Source: Odiellus spinosus
Lineage: Eukaryota > Arthropoda > Arachnida > Opiliones > Phalangiidae
Direction: 5' to 3'
Length of the DNA stretch: 64,000 nt
NCBI GenBank assembly: GCA_963920705.1
Contig: CAWUCO010000284.1
Location: 1,383,222-1,447,221, forward strand
The stretch's first letter is position 1. Every line of letters begins with the position of its first letter. A program made the position numbers and the translations under genes. Below are positions 47,018 to 58,500 of this stretch, piece after piece. Under the pieces are notes generated by a model that did not search any database, had not been told where the DNA came from, and was given only the letters and a program-made list of their open reading frames with translations.

Positions 47018-47680
47018 GCGGCGGCCGAGGCCGAGGTTTAGGAAATAGCAACAAAAATTTAATAAAAACATATTTCGTAAAGTGAGGGGGTACACATTTG
47101 AATTTTATAATATTAAAAGAAATTTAGTAGCCCTACTTGAAATTAGTTAAGCCAACAGAATGTGATAAAAAAATTAACACGTATTTAAATTTTTCGACGG
47201 GAGCTCGGTACTACTCGTAACTCGGTAGGCCAAGTTTTTAGTTCTCTTCGTTAATGTTGGGGTGGTTTGTGCGCATGACTAAAGAGTTAACCCTCTCCGA
47301 TTGGTGCATTCAGCTTTCCACGCCCACAAGTCTGGCTCAAGAACACGCACGGATTTCTAGGCGTACAAACTAAGGATTAAGGGTCTCGCGTATGTCGAAG
47401 AAAAACATCTCCAGTTGGTTAGGCGATTTTACCCTTTTTTGGGAGTCCTATGTAAAGAATCGAACCTTGGAAAGGGTACAATTTCTTATAGGAGAACCGG
47501 CTTTACATTATTAAATTGTACTTGATCCAAGGTTGATCGTAGACACGATAGAACCAAAATTGGAAACGAAAAATTTTGCAGAGGGGAAGGCTAGGATGAC
47601 ATAGTTCGAGTTTAGTTTCAGGAGAAGTCGGCGCAATACTCGTGCGAGGGGGGGGGACTGCGTCCCCCGCACGAGTAAAA
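47018..47680. other. Spacer between RT and the MBD gene, with a hairpin
   Basis: No open frame recognised. 47638-47676 forms a GC-rich hairpin: ACTCGTGCG pairs with CGCACGAGT, with a G run against a C run inside. It sits directly before the start of the next gene. Confidence 0.6.
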
Positions 47681-47684
47681 ATGA

Positions 47685-50318
47685 GTGACAACTAAAAGAC
47701 CCGTACACGCCCTTAGTTCTTCATCCTCATCTTCCGGAAAACCTCAAAAGAAGAAATCAAAAGAGGATGATTCGAAAGAGGGTCCAAATGCAGAAAATAC
47801 CAGCGTTGAAGTTCAACCGCCTACCTCTATTCCTGAAATAACGAGAACTAAAAGAGACGCCTCCTCTAGCCCTCCAGATAAACAGGATCCAAAACGGCGA
47901 AACGAAAGAACCTCAAGTTCCTCAGTATACAATGCAGCTCTCATAGAGAAAGGACGAGAGATCCTGAAACGAAATGCCGGACGATTGTCCAAATACAAGA
48001 GGAAGGGGTTCGCCAAAATCGGATACAACAAGCGTCCCAAGGAAAAAAACACGCAGAGAAGAGAAACCAGCAGGGGAAGATCAAAAAAATGAAGATGAAA
48101 ACGACGAATACCCACCACCCAATTATGACGCTGAAAGCGATTCATCTTCCCCTGGTGGGGAATTCCCTTCTCTCAGGGATAAAATCCCCACTATTTTCGA
48201 GAAACCCTTCAAAAAGGGATGGTTTAGAGAACTTTGTTATAGGCATACTGTTAAACCTAAAGGTGTTTCTTTCGACGTGTACTATTATCCTCCGGGACCA
48301 AAACCCAAACGGTTACGTTCCCCGAGGGAAGTAGAAGCTTACTTAAATGCTAAGACCATCAAAGATTTAAAAGTCGAAGATTTCGACTTTGATAGACACC
48401 CTATAGCTAAACCGCCTTGGGAAAGAATTCGCTTTGAACGAAAAAGGCAAACGTAATTTTGATTTCCAAATTTTTCTTTCAGGAGAAGAAACCGAATTAG
48501 TTAAGAGAATTATTGGCAGAGAAGCACGCTTTTACATGGGAAGAATTACAATCCGAAGAAAATCTCGCAGATCTTGATCGAAAGATGATCGTGAAGTTTT
48601 TGACTGCCCTTACTAAAGAGATGGAGTTGGAAGAAGACGTCGAACAAAAAACGCTTCCAAATTTCCGAATTTTGGAAGGTGGAACGAAGATTCAATTTCG
48701 TATGGACTTTCCTTTAACTTACGAAGTGCGAACCCTGGAAATTGATGTTATTAAAAAGACGTTCTGGACCATAAAAAGAAAATTTACCTTCGAGACTCCC
48801 ACCGGATCTACCCGATACATAGAAAAGATTCGCGAACTTCCGTACAACGATTGGCAAAACTTTGTTCCAGACATACAATTTAATCTAGACTCGCAGGAAA
48901 AACTCTATCGGAAAAGCTGGAAGAAGAAAGAAAAAAACTTGAAGCAGTAGAAAGGAAAAGAATCAAAATAGAAAAAGAAAAGCTCGAAGAAGAAAGAAAA
49001 AAGATCGAAGAAGGAAAGAAAAGAATCGAAGCAGAAAAGAAACGTGAAGAAGAAAGGAAAAGATTTGAAGAGGGAGAAAGGAAAAGATTCGAAGCGGAAA
49101 GAAAAAAGTTCGAAGAGGAAAGGAAAAGACTCGAAGCAGAAAGAAAAGAACGCGAAGAAAGAAAAAAGTTCGAAGAAAAAAGAAAAAAAATCGAAGCAGA
49201 AAAGAAAAAACGTGAAGAAGGAGAAAGGAAAAGACTCGAAGCAGAAAGGAAAGAACTAGAAGAAAGAAAAAGGTTCGAAGAAGAAAGGAAAAAACTCGAA
49301 GCCGAAAGGAAAGAACGCGAAGAAAGAAAAAAGTTCGAAGAAAAAAGAAAAAAAATCGACGCAGAAAAGAAAAAACGTGAAGGAGAAAGGAAAAGACTCG
49401 AAGCAGAAAGGAAAGAACTAGAAGAAAGAAAAAGGTTCGAAGAAGAAAGGAAAAAACTCGAAGCCGAAAGGAAAGAACGCGAAGAAAGAAAAAAGAAAAA
49501 AAATCGAAGCAGAAAAGAAAAAACGTGAAGAAGGAGAAAGGAAAAGACTCGAAGCAGAAAGGAAAGAACTAGAAGAAAGAAAAAGGTTCGAAGAAGAAAG
49601 GAAAAAACTCGAAGCCGAAAGGAAAGAACGCGAAGAAAGAAAAAAGTTCGAAGAAAAAAGAAAAAAAATCGACGCAGAAAAGAAAAAACGTGAAGGAGAA
49701 AGGAAAAGACTCGAAGCAGAAAGGAAAGAACTAGAAGAAAGAAAAAGGTTCGAAGAAGAAAGGAAAAAACTCGAAGCCGAAAGGAAAGAACGCGAAGAAA
49801 GAAAAAAGAAAAAAAATCGAAGCAGAAAAGAAAAAACGTGAAGAAGGAGAAAGGAAAAGACTCGAAGCAGAAAGGAAAGAACTAGAAGAAAGAAAAAGGT
49901 TCGAAGAAGAAAGGAAAAAAATCGAAGCCGAAAGGAAAGAACGCGAAGAAAGAAAAAAGTTCGAAGAAAAAAGAAAAAAAATCGAAGCAGAAAAGAAAAA
50001 ACGTGAAGAAGGAGAAAGGAAAAGACTCGAAGCAGAAAGGAAAGAACTAGAAGAAAGAAAAAGGTTCGAAGAAGAAAGGAAAAAACTCGAAGCCGAAAGG
50101 AAAGAACGCGAAAAAGAAAGAAAAAAATTCGAAGCAGAAGAGAAAAGAATAGAAGCAGAAAGGAAAAAACGCGAAGAAGAAAAACAAAAGTATGAAGAGA
50201 AGGAAACAACAAGAAAAAGCAGAGAGACTAGTTCGAGAATGGGAACAGGAGGAGAAAAAACGAATTGCGGAGGAAAGAAAACTAGAAGAAAGAGAACGAT
50301 TAAAGCTGGCTTTTCACT
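47685..50318 (+). pseudogene. MBD-domain plus long coiled-coil gene (5' part)
   Basis: The Ser/Lys-rich N-terminus starts near 47681. 48215-48400 is a methyl-CpG-binding domain: 'GWFRELCYRH', 'FDVYYYPPG', 'KRLRS' and 'DFDF'. The Arg after GW, the Asp and Tyr of D-V-Y, and the Arg of R-S correspond to the four DNA-contact residues of MeCP2 (R111, D121, Y123, R133), so binding to methylated CpG is plausible. A second folded region follows ('HAFTWEELQSEENL', 'KIQFRMDFPLTYEV'), then a Glu/Lys/Arg coiled coil from ~48900. Frameshifts near 48055, 48500, 48905 and in the coil break it. The frame is cut at 'ERLKLAFH' by the Harbinger insertion and resumes at 53015. Confidence 0.75.
49148..50103 (+). 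repeat. ~165-bp tandem repeats within the coiled coil
   Basis: GAACGCGAAGAAAG recurs at 49148, 49313, 49475, 49626, 49788, 49939 and (as GAACGCGAAAAAG) 50104, with spacings of 165, 162, 151, 162, 151 and 165. The 151-bp units lack the same 14 bp (TTCGAAGAAAAAAG), which shifts the frame. The 162+151 pair is duplicated as a 313-bp higher-order unit. Confidence 0.92.
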
Positions 50319-53014
50319 GGGCAAAAACCGCGCGGTTTTTTTTGTTTTTCAAAAAAAAAACATTTTTTTTTGCGAATTCCGCAAATTTGCGTCTTGACGT
50401 CTATTTCTATATTTGCGATATTTTAGCCACGTTTTTTTTTTCCTAGAATCTCGGTCCAATCAGAGACCGCTTAGGGTTTACGTCATTTTAAAGGAGGCGG
50501 CGAGCCGGCGTGCTCTTCAAATTCATCAGACGACGTCCATGCTTGCTAGCACGCTTTTATTTTTAAGATTTTAAGCCTAGGCAATGTAAATTTATGTTTA
50601 GCTATTTAAAGATTAGATAGACTAATTATCCAAACATGGCTAAAAGTTCGGAAGAATTAATAGAGGAGATTAGAAAGTATGATTATTTATGGAATAAAAT
50701 GAATAATCAATACAAGGATGTTAAAATGAGGAACAGGTTCGCCGCAATAGCAACACTATTCAGATCAAGTAAGTTAAATTTTAATATTGTATATTTTTAT
50801 TCAATAGAAAGTAATAAATATACACTTATTTTATTTAAGCTGGAGATATTGTTGCCAAAAAATGGAAAGGTCTTCGAGATCGCTACCTTAAAGAAAGGAG
50901 AGAGTTTTGTAGCCAGAAGACGAGTGGATCCGGAAGTGACGGAATAACACCTCCGAAATGGAAGCTTTATAAAGTTTTAGATGGGTTTTTAGGATCGACA
51001 GTAAAACCAAGAGAGTAAATAATTTTTATTCCAACCATTAATGATTACAAGGAATTTAATATCGCTCTTTCTAGGACATCAAGCAACGTTGGTCCAAATA
51101 ATTTGGGCAATGATGCTGAGATGAGTGATAAAGCGCAATCCATTGAAGCGAATGCCTTGTTTTTAAGCATTAATGGGGACATTTTGGAGGATCCAGATGG
51201 GGAAAAGTCTAAAGACCATGATGACTCTGAGAATTTGTCCCTTTTGGGAAAGGATGACTCTGACATCATTGAAAACGATAGTCCCATCCAGTACAACCAG
51301 TAGCAGCACTAAATGTGGTATGATTAAACCACCAAATTGCAAGAGAAAAAGGGTTGATGGCATGGATCTTAAAATGGCCACCTTAATTGACGCCGCTACG
51401 AAAAAATTGACAAGCTTAAAAGACCAGAAGAATTCTGACGAATCAACACAGTCAGCATCTGAAACTAACGTTGCTTATTTCGATAGCCTACGGTATAGGT
51501 TTAATGATTTATCCAAAGACAAAAAACGTGAAATTAGGTATAAAATTGAAGCTTTGTTTTATGAAATTGAATCCGAGGTATAATTATTCTCACAATGGTT
51601 TTATTAACTTTGAATAAAAAAGTACAGCTTTACGAAATTTGGAAGTGGTCATTTATTTTTTCATTGCCTGTTCCACTTGCCAAGGTATAGCTCCTTCGTT
51701 ACAAAGATACTTTTTTAAAATATCCCGTAAGTTACCAGCTACTTGGCTATGCCTGTTCGGTTTTCCTCCTTCATTAAAATCTCTAATTGCAGTAAATTGA
51801 ACAGTTTTGCGCCAATCTCCTTCCATAAGATCAAGTTTCGTATTTTCATTATCTACCAAGTTTTCAGGTGAATATTTCTTTCCATTGGGCTCTCACATTT
51901 CATTGGTCATAAGGCAATTATGTAAGCACACACAAGCTTGCACTATACCGTCAACATTCTCTGGTGTACCAAGCTGGGCTCGTGTAAAAACCCTCCATCT
52001 GGCAACCAAAATTCCGAAAGTGTTTTCTATAACTCGCCTAGCTCTACAAATTCTGTAATTATACACAGTTTGTTCAAGATAACCATGTCCAGCATAAGGT
52101 CGCATGATCTCACGAGCTAGAGGAAATGCTTCGTCACCAACAATGTAGTACGGAAATTCAGTGTTTGATCCAGGAAGAATGTTACTTTTTGGTATTTTTA
52201 AATCTTCATTCTTCAATTTTATTCCAAACTGTGAATTAGCAAATATTCCACTATCACTTTGACTGCCATAGCTACCTACGTCCACCATTAAAAACCGGTA
52301 AAATGCATCGCAAACTGCTAGTAACACCGTACTGAACGTTCCTTTATAATTATAGAACATTGAGCCTGAGTTTGAAGGCTTCTCTATTAGAATATGCTTG
52401 TCGTCTATGGCTCCAACACAATTTGGTAAGTTCCATTCCTCTAAAAACCCTTCAGAAACTTTTAACCATTCAATTTCCGTCGCGGGCATCTTCACATAAA
52501 TTGGAGCAAGTACATCCCAAATTACTTTGCAAGTTTCTTTGATAATGTTAGAAACAGTTGTCTGGCCAAGACGAAATCCAAACGATAAACTAACTTGCAT
52601 GTCACCACTAGAGAGGAAACTGAAAATATTCAAAACTAATATCAACAGCCACTAAAATTATTTAATGGAATTTGTGTATAAGATTAAAACTAGGTTAATC
52701 CACCTAGATTAACAAGTACCGTAATGTCAACGCTAATCTTTCTGCGGGTGTGATTGAAACTCTAAAATTTGTGTCCTGCTTCTGAATTTTATCTTCAATT
52801 AGATATAATATGTGGTCGAACTGCTGCGATGACATCCTGAAGAATCTAAAATATACAAAACAAATTCATCTTCATTCCAAGCGAGTCATTACGAACTCTA
52901 TAAAGTTTTTGGCCAAGGCTTACGTAAAATGTTTCTCGGGATCGCTATTTCTCATCTCTTGTATAAGATTTGAAAAATATCCCTGGTCCCTTCTTTTTTG
53001 ATAAATATCACGAA
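50319..53014. mobile_element. PIF/Harbinger-type transposon nested in the MBD gene
   Basis: It holds the two genes of this superfamily in convergent order: a MADF-BESS protein on plus and a DDE transposase on minus. The junctions carry CACTGGG (left, ~50319) and CCCAGTG (right, ~53017) as a short inverted pair. A TWA target duplication was not found. The transposase's first recognised exon reaches the right junction, so the right end may be truncated or misplaced. Confidence 0.75.
50636..51583 (+). pseudogene. MADF-BESS protein, Harbinger partner
   Basis: Exon 1 50636-50768 ('MAKSSEELIEEIRKYDYLWN'), intron 50769-50839 (GTAAGTT...TTTAAG), exon 2 from 50840 ('GDIVAKKWKGLRDRYLKERR', 'PPKWKLYKVLDGFL') together form a complete MADF (Myb/SANT-like) DNA-binding domain. 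A second intron, 51015-51074 (GTAAATA...TTTCTAG), keeps the frame into an acidic linker. A one-base shift near 51290 then leads to a basic patch and a BESS-like C-terminal helix ('YFDSLRYRFNDLSKDKK'). In Harbinger elements such proteins bring the transposase to the element ends. Only the shift argues that this copy is broken; a small unseen intron could also explain it. Confidence 0.75.
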
Positions 53015-53030
53015 CCCAGTGGAGTGGGAC
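51653..53030 (-). CDS. Harbinger (HARBI1-like) DDE transposase with three exons
   Basis: Exon ~53030-52928 ('HWVRDIYQKRRDQGYFSNLI'), intron (GTAAGCC...TTTTAG), exon 52843-52714 ('FRMSSQQFDHILYL'), intron 52713-52620 (GTTAATC...TTTCAG), exon 52619-51653. The joins keep phase. The catalytic triad is visible: first Asp in 'CVGAIDDKH', second in 'YYIVGDEAFPL', Glu in 'ARRVIENTFGIL', with 'NSGSMFYNYKGTFS' between. A TGA at 51893-51895 precedes the last ~80 codons, which stay in frame and hold the family's usual 'WQVEQ' ending. The protein is otherwise undamaged, so it may be a recently lost or read-through gene. The ATG is not located. Confidence 0.82.
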
Positions 53031-53990
53031 GAAGAAATGAGCAGAATGAGAGAAAAAATTAAGAGATTTAATGAAAACGATGACAGAACTAAAAGAAAGA
53101 AATGAACTCCATTCCACTCCAAAGAGAAAACCCAACCCAGAAACTGGAGAAATAGACCAAACTCACGAATTCGAAGAAGAATCAAGAAAAAAATGGAATT
53201 TCCAAATCAAAGAAAACCAACCGAAAAAGAAAATTACCAAATAGAAAACCCAAAGTTAACCGAATCCAAACAAAATCGACAGGATGAAAGAAACCGAAGA
53301 GATAATGATGAAAGAGACGTAGGAATACTCAATGAACCTACAACCTGGAGTGAAACAGAAGAAAATGAGGAACAGATTGAAATCGAAGCAAGTTTAGACT
53401 TATTTAATCAACCTAACATAACTATTTAAATAATACCTCGATGGAACAAGACGGAGCAATTGGAGCAATTCCGCTAGAAACCGATTCAAAGAAAGAAATA
53501 ATTAAGTCAACTACAAAACCTTCAGACCAATCCAAAGACTCAGAAACCAGGAACTCCAACGAGGACACACGAAGTCCGACTAAAGTATCCAGGTTACTCA
53601 CAGGAAAACGCCCAGAAGCATATGATCTGAAAAAACTCCAACAACTTTCCCATCGGGCCTACGGATATTTACCAGTATCATCGTCAAGACGATGGAAATA
53701 AAATCAGGAAGAAAAAAATTGAAACGAGCCGCACTCTATGGCCCTCCCTTGGACCGAGAAAAAATCCCCGAAGCTTGGGAAGGCATAACAATGTAACAAC
53801 TCTCGGCGTTATATCCAGTAAATGCAGAGGGCTGGCCCATAATCATACCTCCTGAAAAAGGTTATAGGTGCGTCGCGTGTGGAGAAAGAGGGTTGCACTA
53901 TCCCGTCTTCTGTCCATCTCGATTCCTGTATCGAACAAGAGAAAGAAAAAGACGACAACAAGAACTCTCGAACAATCAAAACTATAAATA
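53015..53990 (+). pseudogene. 3' part of the MBD/coiled-coil gene, Cys/His knuckle at the end
   Basis: It resumes with 'VEWDEEMSRMREKIKRFNEN', continues as a charged linker, then 'LKKLQQLSHRAYGYLPVSSS', 'GWPIIIPPEKGYRC' and a C-x2-C-x5-H-x4-C motif ('CVACGERGLHYPVFC') followed by an Arg-rich tail ending near 53990. It is broken by several stops and frame changes (53105, 53425, 53700, 53794). The knuckle spacing is one residue longer than the standard gag CCHC. Its place between pol and the polypurine tract is the env or ORF3 position. Confidence 0.65.
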
Positions 53991-54112
53991 AAATAGTGCC
54001 TAATGAAAAAAAAAAAAATCTAACTATAATTTTGAGAGAAGAAAAAAAAATTTTCTACTTATAATTTTGAAAAGAAAAATGTTTAAAACTTAAATTTTCT
54101 AACTATAATTTT

Positions 54113-54148
54113 GGAAAAAAAAAAAAAAAAAAAAAAAAGGTGGGAGAG
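54113..54148 (+). promoter_or_regulatory. Polypurine tract
   Basis: GG, about 24 A residues, then GGTGGGAGAG, ending exactly at the TG of the 3' LTR. Apart from one T it is all purine, as needed for plus-strand priming. Confidence 0.8.
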
Positions 54149-54652
54149 TGCAACGGGGTGCCAACAGTTCGAAAAGCCCGCCAAAAATTTTCGGGCTTAG
54201 TAGAACTGGTGGCGCCCCCTTGCACTTCCCCTCCTTCTTAAAAAGAAGAGATGTAATTTTCGTTTTTCTGACAGAGGCAGTCCTCTCAGACTCTTCTACT
54301 TTCGAGTTAAATATAATTAAGTTTGTAATCAGTGACAGGGCAGTTTGGTAGTAAAAATATAGAGAAAACAAAAACGAAAGGAAAACGAAGTGGATCCTAA
54401 TGGCGAATAGAAAGGTAAGTCTAGGCTTCTAGAAGCCAGTAATATAAAAAGAATAAATAATAATTTTAACAATAAGCAAAACGAATTGCCTTTCCCAAAG
54501 AGAATTCAGTAATAACATCACTAATTAATAGCTAATTATAACAGTAGATAGGCCTATAAAGGTAATGAGAATTTATAACAGTAGCTTTAAACTCAAATGA
54601 TAGGATTCCCTAAAGGGGAAGATCAGGATGTATAAAGTATAAGCCTGTTACA
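54149..54652 (+). mobile_element. 3' LTR (504 bp)
   Basis: Same TGCAACGG start as the 5' LTR and ends CCTGTTACA, followed by the target duplication ATGT (54653-54656). It differs from 41849-42404 by scattered substitutions and lacks ~50 bp and the 2.08-kb segment. Confidence 0.88.
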
Positions 54653-54692
54653 ATGTTTTGAAAAACATGATTTTAAAACATGATTTGAGTTT
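54653..54692. repeat. Right half of the small 14-bp-unit array
   Basis: ATGTTTTGAAAAACATGATT, then TTAAAACATGATTTGAG: about 2.5 units of GAAAAACATGATTT. About 70 bp later (54762-54823) is the segment shared with the right flank of the 7-kb minisatellite. Confidence 0.88.
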
Positions 54693-54823
54693 GCAATGAC
54701 TGCGAAACGCCTTTCAAATTGTTTAAAGAACATTTATGCATGAACGCCCCTCCTATAGCATCCTCTTTTACAATGTCGGGGGTCTAGCTATTATTATGGG
54801 CTTGACCATCTTGTTGATTATTA

Positions 54824-57194
54824 CTTCTGTGTAATATTTTATCAATCCATCTAACAATTTGCAGAAATTGTCGATTTTCCTAAAAGCGGACGCGCTCGAG
54901 AAATTGCGGCGCTTGAAAATGGCGCGTTGGCCTAGATTTTTATTACTTTCAGTAGAACTTGTTTATAAAAGTCGCGCGAATTGGGCAAATCATTAATCTT
55001 TGCTATTTGTCACACGTTCATACTTGAGAGCAAAATTGGTTCCTAAACCAGTTCGACCAAAGCCAAGGCTTAAAAAATGCCCAGAATTAAAAAATTATAA
55101 ATAATAATCTCAAACTTATTAATAAATCATGCTTGTAACTTAATTATTTTTAATAGAAACTATAACTTTAATCTCGTTATTTTAAGATTTATCAGCAAAT
55201 TTGTCGCGCCGCCTCGTTATTTTTCAAAGCGGTTTGAACCGAAACGGCTTGGCCAAATTGCTTCCCGAACAAACACAAACTGTTTTCTCACGTTGGTTTG
55301 AAACCAGTTATAGAAATCGAAGCGCATTTAGGGTTCTGTATGAACGCGGCTTAAATGTCTAAGCGACTTCTCTGCCTCGATCTGTGCATAAGCGTGCATA
55401 TTGCTACCTCGTCACGGATGAAAATTATTTTCCTATTGATACCACGTGGTTGAATATCATAATAATAATTTACAATGTCTAGCGGCACGTTCCGTGATGT
55501 TTGACGGGTTTTTGCTACTTATTATCAATGATTTACGCTCGATTTTAAGAAAAAAGATATAATTGTAATTGGGGATGCAAAATAATCTTATGCGTTGATC
55601 AAAAATTTAGCAGACTACAAAAGCTTCAGCGCCACAATCGTTTTTAACGTTGACGTACAATGCAGAAGATTTTTATACCTTCCTTACTCTGTACAATTTT
55701 CATGCGCCACATAGGTGAAGTCTAATTAGTCTAGAAATTCCTGCCTTTCATTTGAAATATGTCGTTAATTTCGTATCAGAATCAAATTACGTCATGAAGT
55801 GAAAAACCTATCTGTCATTTACTCTTGAAGTTTCTTTACAGTGTGTCAGCCCACTTCATTAATACAGTTATTAATAGTATGAAAAAATAAAATAGGCTTT
55901 TCGAAAAATTCTTGGCAGCTTCAATTAAGGTGAACTTTTAAAAGATATATAAACCTGTTCATAAATCATATATGTACATGTATGTTAATCTTTGCTTGGC
56001 CATCAAATTAGATCGAATTTTTTTTAATCTCTTTAAGTCATATCGAGTTTAAATGTTTTTTAATCTTATTTTAATTGGTTTACCGATATTTTTTGAAATC
56101 TTTAAGATTTTTCATTTTTTTCAGTTGAATTAAACTCATTGTGTGGGAAATATTTGAGGAGACTAGTTCTAAGATTTTCAGTGTAGAAAATATCAATTTA
56201 TTGATGTTAGAGGGATATTTTTGATTTGTATTATTTAAATTATTTTGTGTTTAATTGATATTTATATTTGATAATGTTTTTGTACATAAATTGTTCTGTG
56301 TAGAGGATCATTTTACACGTTACTTAATATTGCTAATTTCAATTGTTTAAATTATAATTTTGTTTTGTTTCAATACCGAGATTCGGACAGATATGTTTAT
56401 TTTGAAGTCAAAGGGTTTATATCTGATTTATTTTTCATCTTTTTCTCTAGTTAATTCTCTGATTACTTTAGAGTAACGAAAGAAATATTTATGCCCTGTA
56501 ACATAGAGAGGAAATACAGAACGTTGAATCAATAGAACGCTGATTCTTCTATTCTCCCTCTTCATTTACCCTACGTATATACACATTCTATTCTTTTTTA
56601 TTTAAGATAGGGTTATGTTAGGTTGCGTCGTCGAGGAGGTAATATTTTGGTTTCAAAACTTGTAATTAATGCCAGGATTAAAAACAGGGTATCCACCGAA
56701 AATCGACTTTGTTATGTATTTATGTATATAATGAATAATAATGCGCGTACCTATGTGTAGATGGTGCCACTGAACAGTAAGAAAAATGAAGTGCGGCCAG
56801 AATAAATACCAGCCATTCTGGCTAGGTGGTTATAAGGAAAGGGTCAGGGTGACGTCATTTTTACGATTGAATTTACCCTGCCATAGAAAATAACCCTAAA
56901 AAGTCTGTTTTGATCCCGTTTCCCGGAAAAGGCTTAAACGAAATCATTTCGTGGTAATTTTATTAATATTAACTAGATCTTAAACTATAATTCTATCTAA
57001 CATTTAAGACGGTAAAAACAATAATGGCAGAAATACAGCCCTATACGTGCTTGAACTCGAGACATAATGATGAGAACTCTGATCAAAATGATTATAGCCC
57101 AGTCAAAATTTTGAATTCCTTATAAGATTCCTGGGATTATATTTCGTAAATATAGGATTATACAGGACAAAAAATTTGGTTTTATAGGATAATG
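54824..57194. other. AT-rich noncoding stretch
   Basis: No gene recognised on either strand. It contains copy 3 of the AACCTAACCT dispersed repeat (56608-56671, minus). The rest looks unique. Confidence 0.4.
56608..56671 (-). repeat. Short dispersed repeat ending in AACCTAACAT, copy 3
   Basis: On the minus strand: ACAAGTTTTGAAACCAAAAT, ACCTCCTCGACGACG, then AACCTAACATAACCC, the same order as at 24921 and 32150. Confidence 0.65.
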
Positions 57195-57318
57195 TAGGAT
57201 AAAAATTATCACAAATATAGGATTAAAATTATCACAAATATAGGATTAAAATTATCACAAATATAGGATTAAAATTATCACAAATATAGGATTAAAATTA
57301 TCACAAATATAGGATTTT
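57195..57318. repeat. 23-bp tandem repeat, about five copies
   Basis: Unit ATAGGATTAAAATTATCACAAAT, nearly perfect, with a degenerate first copy and preceding ATAGGAT-rich sequence from 57140. Confidence 0.95.
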
Positions 57319-57565
57319 GCTGAGCAAATTTCAATAAATATACAGAAATAAAATCTTCAACTTTATGCTTATTATAAAAAAGAGTAATTATTTCGAATTT
57401 TAGTAATTACTTAGAAACTTCTCGAATAGCCTAGACAAGGTAGGAGTCTAACGCTAGAGGTTAGTCACAAATATTTAGCAAATATATCTAGTACAGGGCG
57501 CGGGAAATCAAGATTCGGTCCCAAACCCGGCTAAATATTCATCATATACATTTTGGATAGCGAGT

Positions 57566-58500
57566 GACACTTTGACACATTGATGCCCAAAGATCTAGCG
57601 GTGAAGAAACGAAACGCGCTGTCCAAAAGAATCCCCATCCCGGCTTCAGACTCCGTGATTAAGAAGATATCGTCCGCAAACGCTAGCACTTGGAGACGTA
57701 CATCACCGACCGGAACACCAATACCAGCAGGTAAGTTGTCCAAAAACTCATCAAGGACTGCGATGAAAAGAAGAGGAGAGAGCGGGTCACCTTGTTTGAC
57801 ACCACGGGAAAGATTGAAAGGACCACAACTAGAAATACCACAGGAAATGTCCGTAGTGGCGTCAAGGTAAGTATTTAGGATATAGTCCATGGAGTCGGAT
57901 TCAATGTTGAGCCGGATCAAGGCACGACGAAGACTGTGATGACCCACGGAATCAAATGCTTTCGCGAGATCCAGTGAAACGATAGAGAGAGTCTTCTTCT
58001 TTTTCGCACGGTTGATAACAAAGTCTAACGCTAACGTGTTCGCCATTACTCCATCCGCCGAGACGAAGGCTTGTTGCGTAGGGTTGAGAATCATAGATTG
58101 ACGTAACCGGGGTGCAAGGATATTATGGAAAACGCGGAACAGAATTGAGAGGATCGTAATTGGTCGCCAGTTAGTCGAAAGATCACCGGACTTGGGAATA
58201 AGCACCGTCCGGCAGATTTTCAGAGAAGTTGGTAAGTCCTTGATATAAAACATAGCGTTAAAGATAAAAGCGAGATACACTAAGCGAAGTTTTTTGAGGT
58301 CCTGTAGTAGAAGTCCATCGGTCCAGCGGAGGTAGCCCCTTGGCGACGGATCGCTAACTCAACTTCAGGAACCAGTACAGTATAGTAGGTATCGGAACGT
58401 CGCTGTTTGATCACGAAAGTTTCATCATCGACTGGTGAATGGGATGAAAATAATTCTCCGAAAGTGTCTGTAATGTCGGGAATTGTCGACATATCGACAA
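57566..58500 (-). pseudogene. R2-clade LINE, inverted 5' segment (RT fingers and palm)
   Basis: The minus-strand order is 'TFGELFSSHSPVDDETFVIK', then, after a one-base shift near 58325, 'RTVLIPKSGDLSTNWRPITI', 'LDLAKAFDSVGHHSL', 'GVKQGDPLSPLLF' and the active site 'LAFADDIFLI'. It ends near 57566 in 'NVSKCHSL'. These motifs are those of R2-type RT. The zinc-finger N-terminus is missing. It lies head to head with the rest of the same element on the plus strand. Confidence 0.88.

Larger units (their letters stand above)
41849..54652 (+). mobile_element. Complete 12.8-kb Ty3/gypsy-like LTR retrotransposon
   Basis: LTRs in direct orientation (41849-44493, 54149-54652) start TGCAACGG and end TGTTACA. 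A PBS follows the first and a polypurine tract precedes the second. The flanks share the 4-bp duplication ATGT. The LTRs differ at roughly 3-4% of comparable positions plus indels, so the insertion is not recent. Internally there are gag, a truncated RT, then an MBD/coiled-coil/zinc-knuckle gene holding a nested Harbinger transposon. RNase H and integrase are missing. Confidence 0.9.

Noticed and set aside
48451..48480. A 30-bp 'intron' (GTAATTTT...TTTCAG) in the MBD gene
   Set aside because: Too short for normal splicing, and removing it does not restore the frame; a simple frameshift explains it better.
49418..50324. Minus-strand open frames rich in Phe, Leu and Ser that look like membrane proteins
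   Set aside because: They are the complement of the GAA/AAA-rich coiled-coil repeats on plus.
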